The position numbers and the translations under genes were made by a program. Shown one piece after another: positions 1 to 5,301 of a stretch of DNA of 5,301 nucleotides. The notes under the pieces were generated by a model, which worked only from the letters and a program-made list of their open reading frames with translations, had not been told where the DNA came from and made no database searches. Origin of the DNA: Bacteroidota bacterium (GTDB lineage Bacteria; Bacteroidota; Ignavibacteria; T3Sed10-11); contig SKXH01000191.1 of NCBI GenBank assembly GCA_007128495.1, forward strand, positions 1-5,301, given 5' to 3'. Position 1 is the first letter of the stretch. Every line of letters begins with the position of its first letter.

Positions 1-1
1 G

Positions 2-277
2 CACACGGAACAGTTAGCCCGGTTATTGGTGGAAAATAATTTTGAAGTAGTATACGGCGGAGGCGCTGTCGGTCTGATGGGAAAGCTTGCCGATACGGTT
101 CTTGCAACGGGAGGAAAGATTACCGGTGTCATTCCCCATTTTATGAACGATCTCGAATGGGCTCATACTGGCCTTTCGGAGCTTCTGTTTGTCGATACAC
201 CACAGGAAGTGATTACCGCACTGAACAACTCCCCTGCCTGGAGCAGTGATGCAATCGATTATGCGGTTGTGAAGTAA
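2..277 (+). CDS. LOG-family protein (TIGR00730 / lysine decarboxylase-like fold), 5'-truncated by window, apparently missing its catalytic centre
   Basis: The frame is open from the left edge and gives 91 visible codons, so the true start lies outside the window. The family is recognisable from the Rossmann-fold signature VVYGGGAVGLMG (codons at 47-82), then a GGKITGVIP strand-turn (from about 110) and the AHTGLSEL segment that normally precedes the active site. Intact LOG proteins (cytokinin riboside 5'-monophosphate phosphoribohydrolases and bacterial relatives, usually about 180-200 residues) next carry an M..RK..M helix and the nucleotide-binding PGGxGTxxE motif, about 80 residues in all, before a C-terminal D-P-E-E-like helix. 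Here the text jumps from LSELLFV straight to DTPQEVITAL, around 185-200, with the frame preserved. The central segment with the catalytic Arg and Glu is absent, so the product should be inactive as a phosphoribohydrolase. It is either a decayed gene, an odd short variant or an assembly collapse. The family call is firm; the functional state is inferred. Confidence 0.78.
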   Translation, partial: HTEQLARLLVENNFEVVYGGGAVGLMGKLADTVLATGGKITGVIPHFMNDLEWAHTGLSELLFVDTPQEVITALNNSPAWSSDAIDYAVVK

Positions 278-423
278 ATATGCTGTTTGTTCGATCATTG
301 GTTTAAACGAATAATGAGAAAATTAAATAAACTCAGTCTGACGGAAAAGTTTCATCCTGGCCGTTCAACATTTAAATTCATTCTTATGCTGCCGGGAGAT
401 AATGGACATCTCGATTAAACCGG

Positions 424-444
424 TCAGATTGCATTATAATCTGA
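424..444. repeat. 7-bp perfect inverted repeat upstream of the CotH-family gene
   Basis: TCAGATT at 424-430 is mirrored by AATCTGA at 438-444 around a 7-base spacer. It overlaps the candidate -35 element and a TATAAT hexamer (435-440), so it could be an operator half-site pair. It is followed by AAATTT rather than a T-run and has little GC, which argues against an intrinsic terminator. An arm pair this short can occur by chance in AT-rich DNA. Confidence 0.3.
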
Positions 445-457
445 AAATTTGTATGAT
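429..457 (+). promoter_or_regulatory. Weak sigma-70-like promoter candidate for the CotH-family gene
   Basis: TTGCAT (429-434) and TATGAT (452-457) are separated by 17 bp, which would start transcription about 50 bases before the ATG at 518. The -10 matches the consensus at five of six positions, the -35 only at three. A separate TATAAT lies at 435-440 without a good -35. Bacteroidetes-type hosts often use a different promoter consensus, so this is only a candidate. Confidence 0.22.
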
Positions 458-517
458 AATTAATTACGATATTTAAATAGCAGTTTCGCGTTTGGTTATT
501 ACGTTGATTATTTCAGA

Positions 518-3025
518 ATGTTACGTATTATTCTCTATTGTGTGCTGATCTTTCCAATTATTGGATTTTTCTTCCTCCGGGAATTACCGGCTGACAATGT
601 TCCTCCACCTCATTTCTCTCACGACGGCGGCCAGTATGTCGAGCCGTTCGAACTTATCATTGCGTCGGGTGAAGATTCGGAAGTATTCTATACAACCGAC
701 GGAAGCATTCCCGATGCTGCATCGGGCACCGAATATACCGATCCGGTTTTTATTGACAAGACCGTGGTTATCCGTGCCCGGGCATATCGCCAGGACGGTG
801 GGGTGAGTGAAGTAGTATCAAAGGTATATACGAAACTTGATGAAGACGTTGCAAGCTTCAATTCCGATCTGCCGCTGGTTATAATGCATCAATTCGATGT
901 TCCGATAGTTCCTTCAGTCCGTACCCCTGCCTACATTACGATTATCGACCATAATCAAGGGGAACGAACGTGGCTTGCGGGAGATGTGGATCTACAGAGC
1001 CGTATTCAAACAAATATCCGGGGATCGAGTTCACAGCAGTTTCCGAAAAAGCAATATGCCGTGCGCCTGGTTGACGACAATGATGAAAACCGCAATGAGG
1101 AGGTACTGGGAATGCCTTCCGAGAATAACTGGATCCTGCACGCACCGTACGATGATAAGACTCTAATGCGGAATGCCATTGCTTACCGTTTAAGCCGGGA
1201 TATGGGATGGTACGCCCCGCGCACAAGGTTTGTGGAAGTTTTTCTCCACGAAGGCAGCGGTCCGGTAACCGGAGAGCATTATCACGGTGTGTATATGATG
1301 GTTGAACGCATTAAGTGGGATAACAACCGGGTTGATATTGATAAAGTTACTCCCGATGATAATAGCGAACCCGGGATAACCGGAGGGTATATTATACAAA
1401 ACGACCGGGATGTTCACATTACTACTGCGCGGGGTTCGGAGTTTGCGTGCGTACGTCCGCAGGATTGGGATATCACCGACAAGCAACGACAATGGCTGAT
1501 AGGATATCTCGATGATTTCGAGGAGACACTGTTTGGATCCGGCTTTAACGATCCAGAAACAGGATATCGATCTTTTATAAATACCGATTCATTTATCGAT
1601 CATCATCTTATAACGGAACTAAGCAAAGAGATCGATGGATACCGTCTGAGCACCTTTATGTATAAAGATCGTGAAGGGAAGCTCACTATGGGGCCATTAT
1701 GGGATTTCAATCTTAGTTTCGGAAATGCAAATTATCTTACGGGAGACGACTCCGAGGGTTGGTATTATGAACGCATTTCTAACGAACAATATTTATATGG
1801 TTGGTACACCCGTTTCTTTCAAGACCCTGACTTCGAGCGCCGGTATATAGGTCGATGGCATACCCTACGGCAAACTTTTTTTTCAAATGAATATATACTT
1901 GAAATCATTGAACAGTATGCCGATCTATTGGATGAAGCACAGGAACGCAACTTCGAACGCTGGCCGATATTGGGTATTTATGTATGGCCTAATCCGGACG
2001 GGTATGATGAGCGGGATACATACCGGAAAGAAGTCGATTGGATGATCGATTGGGTGGAGGCCCGTCTTGAATGGATGGATACCCAATTAGGCGAACCGCC
2101 GCCGGATACACTGCTCGACTTCTGGTATTTTAATGTAGATCTCGATAACGATACACCTTTTGAGACACTTGAATCTACATATAGTATTGACAATGGAGGA
2201 ATGATAGAATATCAGTCGGCTTTATCCGGTTATCCTTTTTATCCGGGGAATGAGAACTGGAGAAAGTCGTCGATGGAGCGACGCAACAGACCGACCGCCC
2301 TGAATTATCGTCCCGAAGGAAACGGCGGGGAATTGTATGACGAAACAGAAACCCGCGGACTTCAGGTACGACAACCATTTACCGGTGACGCGGGTGAGAA
2401 CACGATGATTTTTCATGTTTCGACGGAAGGATATAAAAACATTTCTTTCAGTTTTGCCGCGAAAGATGAGGGCGCGGCAGATAGCTTGATCATCGATTAT
2501 TCGGTTGAACCGAACAGTGACCAGTGGGATACAACAGGAATGACCGTGCCTGTCTTGGAGCTTCAGGATAGCTATCAACTATACGAGATTAATTTTTCAG
2601 ATGCAGAATCGGTTGATAATAATCCGGATTTTAGAATACGTATCCGGTTTGATGGTGAGGATATGACTGCCGATGAAGGTGAGCGGGTCAATTTTAATAA
2701 TATTGCTCTCACCGGCGAAACACCCGTCGTCAGTGTACCACAACCTGAAGAAACGACCGCTACTACATATCACCTTGAGCAAAACTTCCCCAATCCCTTC
2801 AATCCCGAGACGACCATTCGATTTTCGATTCCGGAACAACAGAACGTCCGGCTGACGATCTATAACACACTCGGACAGCAAGTCGAACGATTGCTGGATA
2901 CCGAAATGAAACCGGGGAAGCACGATATACCGTTCGATGCATCCCACCTTCCGAGTGGTGTGTACATATATCGAATACAGGCAGGGGAATTTGTTGAGAG
3001 TAAAAAGCTCATGGTATTGAAGTAA
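518..3025 (+). CDS. Exported CotH-kinase-family protein with chitobiase-C-like domain and T9SS (Por) sorting domain
   Basis: This is an 835-residue protein, and ATG 518 is the only start after the in-frame stop at 461 that keeps the export signal. Domains in order: hydrophobic N-terminus (residues 2-20, possible cleavage after A25); a beta domain like chitobiase/hexosaminidase C-terminal repeats (about 36-106, FYTTDGSIP); the CotH core (about 135-520); an unassigned beta-rich region (about 530-735); a Thr/Glu/Pro linker; and a type IX sorting domain (751-835, NFPNPFNPETTIRF, SGVYIYRIQAG, KKLMVLK). CotH family hallmarks are NIRGSSSQQFPKK (166-178), NNWILHAPYDDKTLMRN (203-219), HGVYMMVERIK (256-266), EIDGYRLSTFMY (371-382) and GPLWDFNLSFGN (392-403). 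D396 is a likely metal-binding residue and K177/K178 candidate nucleotide-contact lysines, both inferred from family pattern. Characterised CotH proteins (Bacillus spore coat) are atypical protein kinases. The substrate here is unknown, and surface display or secretion is inferred. No Shine-Dalgarno sequence precedes the start. Confidence 0.93.
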   Translation: MLRIILYCVLIFPIIGFFFLRELPADNVPPPHFSHDGGQYVEPFELIIASGEDSEVFYTTDGSIPDAASGTEYTDPVFIDKTVVIRARAYRQDGGVSEVVSKVYTKLDEDVASFNSDLPLVIMHQFDVPIVPSVRTPAYITIIDHNQGERTWLAGDVDLQSRIQTNIRGSSSQQFPKKQYAVRLVDDNDENRNEEVLGMPSENNWILHAPYDDKTLMRNAIAYRLSRDMGWYAPRTRFVEVFLHEGSGPVTGEHYHGVYMMVERIKWDNNRVDIDKVTPDDNSEPGITGGYIIQNDRDVHITTARGSEFACVRPQDWDITDKQRQWLIGYLDDFEETLFGSGFNDPETGYRSFINTDSFIDHHLITELSKEIDGYRLSTFMYKDREGKLTMGPLWDFNLSFGNANYLTGDDSEGWYYERISNEQYLYGWYTRFFQDPDFERRYIGRWHTLRQTFFSNEYILEIIEQYADLLDEAQERNFERWPILGIYVWPNPDGYDERDTYRKEVDWMIDWVEARLEWMDTQLGEPPPDTLLDFWYFNVDLDNDTPFETLESTYSIDNGGMIEYQSALSGYPFYPGNENWRKSSMERRNRPTALNYRPEGNGGELYDETETRGLQVRQPFTGDAGENTMIFHVSTEGYKNISFSFAAKDEGAADSLIIDYSVEPNSDQWDTTGMTVPVLELQDSYQLYEINFSDAESVDNNPDFRIRIRFDGEDMTADEGERVNFNNIALTGETPVVSVPQPEETTATTYHLEQNFPNPFNPETTIRFSIPEQQNVRLTIYNTLGQQVERLLDTEMKPGKHDIPFDASHLPSGVYIYRIQAGEFVESKKLMVLK

Positions 3026-3046
3026 ATATCTGTTAAATAATAAAAT
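3017..3046 (+). promoter_or_regulatory. Candidate promoter for the M55/S12 gene pair
   Basis: TTGAAG (3017-3022, four of six consensus positions) and TAAAAT (3041-3046, five of six) are 18 bp apart. The -35 overlaps the last codons of the CotH-family gene. Transcription would begin about 40 bases before ATG 3092. No terminator separates the CotH gene from this point, so read-through from upstream is also possible. Confidence 0.28.
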
Positions 3047-3056
3047 TAATTTATTA
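3038..3056. repeat. AT-only 7-bp inverted repeat in the spacer
   Basis: TAATAAA (3038-3044) and TTTATTA (3050-3056) are exact reverse complements around ATTAA. The stem has no G or C, so it would be a poor transcription terminator. It sits on and just after the candidate -10 element and is most simply explained by the AT-rich composition of the spacer. Confidence 0.2.
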
Positions 3057-3081
3057 CCGACTACCACACCCTTCAGTAAAC

Positions 3082-3087
3082 AGGAGG
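3082..3087 (+). promoter_or_regulatory. Perfect Shine-Dalgarno (AGGAGG) for the M55 gene
   Basis: AGGAGG lies 4 bases upstream of ATG 3092 and fixes that start over the later in-frame ATG at 3143. It stands out because neither neighbouring gene has a recognisable Shine-Dalgarno sequence. Confidence 0.85.
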
Positions 3088-3091
3088 TTCC

Positions 3092-3940
3092 ATGGCTACA
3101 AAGCAAGAGAATAATGATTTAAACATATATATTTCCGTGGATATGGAAGGCATCACCGGCATTGTCGACCGCGATCAGGTGACAAGGGGAGAGGGAGATT
3201 ACGAACGTTGCCGGCGATTGATGACACAGGAAACAAATGTGGCAGTGCAGGGCGCACTGGATGCAGGGACGACATATGTGCTGGTTAATGATTCGCACGG
3301 CAGTATGCTGAATATATTGATCGAAGAACTTCATCCCGAAGCGCATCTTATAACAGGTTATCCGAAGGATTATGCAATGATGGAGGGAATTGACGATTCA
3401 TTTCACGCAGCAATGTTTGTAGGGTACCATGCGCGGCCGGGAACGATAGGCGGCATTCTCGATCATACCTACTCGAGCATGACGGTGTTTTCGATCAAAA
3501 TAAACGGTATCGATATGCCCGAACTCGGATTGAATGCCTGGCTTGCAGGACATTTCAAGGTACCCGTTGTTTTCCTGTCGGGTGATAAAGGAGCATGTGA
3601 TCAAACGCAAGAGATCCTTGGTGAGAACGTCGAGACTGTCGCGGTGATGGAAGGTGTCGCACGTTCTGCTGCCAGAGCTTTACCGCTTGAAAAAGCTCAT
3701 GGCTTGATACGAAAAAAGGTCAAACAAGCAATTGAAAAACGCAATGAAATCAAACCATATGTACTTGATGAACCATATGAATTTGAAATTACATTTTTGA
3801 AAAGCAATAATGCTGATAATCCGTCGTTGGTGCCGGGTGTTGAACGTATTGACGGAAGAACGGTGCGCTTTACGAGTATTGATATTCCCGAAGGATATAA
3901 ACTGATGCGTGCACTAATTGCCCTTGCGGGAACGGGTTAA
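3092..3940 (+). CDS. M55-family zinc D-aminopeptidase (DppA-like)
   Basis: This 282-residue protein is close to the size of Bacillus subtilis DppA (about 274). The family forms decameric zinc peptidases that release N-terminal D-amino acids such as D-Ala from short peptides. The expected ligands are all visible: SVDMEG (D17 and E19), NDSHG (H69), VGYHARPG (H113) and the Glu of MPELGLNAWLAG (E144). H125 in the LDHTYSS segment matches the proposed catalytic His. The C-terminal PGVERIDGRTVRF and EGYKLMRALIALA segments are also typical, so the gene looks intact. No signal peptide is present, so it should act in the cytoplasm. A perfect AGGAGG supports the start. The gene downstream begins 30 bp after its stop on the same strand and is probably co-transcribed. 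Likely roles are recycling of cell-wall peptides or use of D-amino-acid peptides as nutrients; the actual substrate is not shown by sequence. No dipeptide transporter gene is in view. I leave the symbol blank because dppA is also used for an unrelated binding protein. Confidence 0.94.
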   Translation: MATKQENNDLNIYISVDMEGITGIVDRDQVTRGEGDYERCRRLMTQETNVAVQGALDAGTTYVLVNDSHGSMLNILIEELHPEAHLITGYPKDYAMMEGIDDSFHAAMFVGYHARPGTIGGILDHTYSSMTVFSIKINGIDMPELGLNAWLAGHFKVPVVFLSGDKGACDQTQEILGENVETVAVMEGVARSAARALPLEKAHGLIRKKVKQAIEKRNEIKPYVLDEPYEFEITFLKSNNADNPSLVPGVERIDGRTVRFTSIDIPEGYKLMRALIALAGTG

Positions 3941-3970
3941 TTAAACGAAAACAAAATCTCAATAAATATT

Positions 3971-5301
3971 ATGAAAAAGATTATACCTGCAATAGTTGTT
4001 CTCACGCTAACCGGTTGTGAGATTGAACGTGAACCGATACAGGAAGCATATGAACGTATTGATATATATGCAGAACAATTGATGGCACAGCATAATACAC
4101 CCGGTATGACACTCATCATTACCGATCAAGAAGGAACAATGCATTCTGCATCGTATGGATATGAGGATGTTAAGACCCGTGAACCGGTATCGTCAACATC
4201 GCTTTTTCAAATCGGGTCTATATCGAAATCGTTTACTTCAATCGCATTACTGCAATTACACGAAACGGGAAATATTGATGTAAAACAACCGTTGACAGAA
4301 TATATTCCGTGGTTTTCTGTTCGTTCAGAGTATGAGCCGATTTCTCCCCGCCACCTCGCAACCCATACAGCTGGAATACCCCGGGATCGTGACGATATAC
4401 CTCCGTCGTGGTACTCCGCGTATGCTCTTCGTGACCGTGATGTTGCAACACCTCCGGGTGAACGATACTCATATTCGAATATCGGTTACCAAACTCTCGG
4501 CGTACTTCTCGAATCAATAAAAGAGAAACCGTATTCCGAGATTATACAATCTTCAATACTTGAACCGCTCGGAATGCATGAGACAGCTCCGGTCATCCTC
4601 AATGACATCCGTCCCCGTCTCACAACAGGATATACATATCTTTATGACGATAGGCCGTCCCATCCCGATCATCCGGTCGTTGAATCGACTTTTTTCGAAT
4701 ATACTGCCGCGGATGGTTCAATTGTATCGACGGCGGAGGATATGGCGAGATATATGCGGATGATCCTGAATCGAGGTCAGGTATCGAATGGTCGAATACT
4801 TTCAGAGGATAGTTTTGACAAGTTCATTCAGCATGCAATACAGCTTGATGAATATGGGAAAGAATTTTACGGATACGGTCTCAGGATTAGTGAACGAGAA
4901 GATGACAGGACAATCATCAGCCATGGAGGCGGTATGGTAGGATACCGTACTATGATGATAGTCGATATCACCGAAGGGATCGGTGTGTTTGCTGTGGTGA
5001 ACGGACCGGGGAGTCCGGGAAGCATAGCACAGTTCGCTCTTGATGTAGTGAATGCGGCTCTGAACGATGATGAACCTCCACCGATGCCTGAGCCGCGTGA
5101 CCGCACAATTATCGAAAATGCCGATGAGTATGCTGGAAGGTTTGTTTCTCCGGATGAGAAATCCATAGGGTTTGAAGCCACGGAAAATTCTCTGTATTTA
5201 TTGCACAATGATGAAAGAATTCTCCTTGAACACCGTGGTGCCGACCGGTTTTATGCCAATCATCCGGACCATAATATTTTTTTCTATACCTTTAATCGCG
5301 A
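3971..5301 (+). CDS. Beta-lactamase / peptidase S12-family serine hydrolase lipoprotein (3' end outside window)
   Basis: An open frame of 443 codons runs from ATG 3971 to the right edge without a stop. The N-terminus is a short lipoprotein signal (MKKIIPAIVVL) with lipobox LTGC, so C16 is the predicted lipidated residue and the enzyme should sit in the periplasm or outer membrane. The penicillin-binding-like fold is clear: SISK (S83 nucleophile, K86), the HLATHTAGIP segment (128-137), PPGERYSYSNIGY with YSN at 168-170, LEPLGM, ADGSIVSTAEDM, and SHGGGMVGYR with HGG at 318-320 as the third motif. From about residue 386 (EYAGRFVSPDE) a DUF3471-like C-terminal beta module begins and is cut by the window edge. 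The family includes D-Ala-D-Ala carboxypeptidases, D-aminopeptidases, esterases and class C beta-lactamases, and the motifs do not tell these apart. The start codon has no Shine-Dalgarno sequence. The gene lies 30 bp after the M55 gene with no terminator between, which suggests an operon and a peptide-related role. Confidence 0.92.
   Translation, partial: MKKIIPAIVVLTLTGCEIEREPIQEAYERIDIYAEQLMAQHNTPGMTLIITDQEGTMHSASYGYEDVKTREPVSSTSLFQIGSISKSFTSIALLQLHETGNIDVKQPLTEYIPWFSVRSEYEPISPRHLATHTAGIPRDRDDIPPSWYSAYALRDRDVATPPGERYSYSNIGYQTLGVLLESIKEKPYSEIIQSSILEPLGMHETAPVILNDIRPRLTTGYTYLYDDRPSHPDHPVVESTFFEYTAADGSIVSTAEDMARYMRMILNRGQVSNGRILSEDSFDKFIQHAIQLDEYGKEFYGYGLRISEREDDRTIISHGGGMVGYRTMMIVDITEGIGVFAVVNGPGSPGSIAQFALDVVNAALNDDEPPPMPEPRDRTIIENADEYAGRFVSPDEKSIGFEATENSLYLLHNDERILLEHRGADRFYANHPDHNIFFYTFNR

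Larger units (their letters stand above)
278..517. other. Non-coding intergenic spacer
   Basis: This is an AT-rich gap between the LOG-like gene and the CotH-family gene. I see no RNA gene and no GC-rich hairpin followed by a T-run, so no convincing intrinsic terminator for the upstream gene. It contains a weak sigma-70-like promoter candidate, a 7-bp inverted repeat (both listed separately) and a short open frame (314-418, 34 codons) without a ribosome binding site that I do not call as a gene. A shorter stem, GAGAT/ATCTC, lies at 396-412 and could be chance. Confidence 0.6.

Noticed and set aside
270..281. The 12-mer TGAAGTAAATAT at the end of the LOG-like gene recurs at the end of the CotH-family gene (3018-3029), each followed within a base by CTGTT
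   Set aside because: Both copies span a Lys-stop codon pair and AT-rich flank. There is no stem or longer repeat around them, so chance is the simpler explanation without more copies in the genome.
314..418. 34-codon open frame in the spacer, ATG at 314 to TAA at 416-418
   Set aside because: There is no ribosome binding site or recognisable motif, and an open run of this length is expected by chance. It would need conservation in relatives to be called.
518..580. N-terminal hydrophobic stretch of the CotH-family protein as a permanent membrane anchor
   Set aside because: The C-terminal T9SS sorting domain requires Sec export with signal removal, so a cleaved signal peptide fits better, although the -3/-1 residues are not ideal.
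2222..2578. 118-codon antisense frame within the CotH-family gene
   Set aside because: It is a shadow of the + strand coding sequence, with no start signal and no family resemblance.
2597..3106. 169-codon antisense frame opposite the C-terminal part of the CotH-family gene
   Set aside because: It lies over a confidently identified sorting domain on the + strand, and its translation is rich in Cys/Arg/Ile with no domain pattern. It is a shadow frame.
3937..3970. Possible terminator or promoter between the M55 and S12 genes
   Set aside because: There is only a TTAATTAA palindrome and A-rich sequence. No GC-rich stem, T-run or paired -35/-10 is seen, so continuous transcription is favoured.
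4214..4228. S12-family protein as a dedicated antibiotic-resistance beta-lactamase
   Set aside because: SxxK, YxN and HxG motifs are shared by esterases, carboxypeptidases and D-aminopeptidases. The DUF3471-like tail and the M55 neighbour do not support a resistance role.

Overview
The window carries four protein-coding genes, all on the + strand. Two are cut by the window edges. I see no RNA gene, CRISPR array, insertion sequence or phage gene. The best clue to the host is the C-terminus of the large second gene. It is a textbook type IX secretion (Por) sorting domain of the 'NFPNPFNPETTIRF ... LPSGVYIYRIQAG ... KKLMVLK' kind. That points to the Fibrobacteres-Chlorobi-Bacteroidetes superphylum, most likely a Balneolota, Rhodothermota, Ignavibacteriota or Marinimicrobia-like lineage. 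The phylum is inferred from that one domain style and was not tested by phylogeny.

Layout: 2-277 is the 3' part of a LOG-family (TIGR00730 / 'lysine decarboxylase-like') gene. It appears to have lost, in frame, the whole central segment with the PGGxGTxxE motif. Positions 278-517 are non-coding, with a weak promoter candidate and a short inverted repeat. Positions 518-3025 encode an 835-residue exported CotH-kinase-family protein: N-terminal hydrophobic export signal, chitobiase/hexosaminidase-C-like beta domain, CotH core, unassigned beta-rich domain, T9SS sorting domain. Positions 3026-3091 hold a possible promoter and a perfect AGGAGG ribosome binding site. Positions 3092-3940 encode an M55 zinc D-aminopeptidase (DppA family) with all expected metal ligands. 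From 3971 to the right edge runs a lipoprotein of the beta-lactamase / peptidase S12 family, which is still open at the window end.

The last two genes are 30 bp apart with no terminator between them and are probably one transcription unit. Both families include enzymes acting on D-amino-acid peptides, so a joint role in handling peptidoglycan-derived or other D-amino-acid peptides is an attractive but unproven reading: the S12 lipoprotein outside the inner membrane and the M55 enzyme in the cytoplasm. The CotH gene probably belongs to a separate surface or secreted function. None of this is a clearly new system. The points most worth a second look are the gutted LOG gene, the M55/S12 pair, and the T9SS-exported CotH protein with its unassigned domain.
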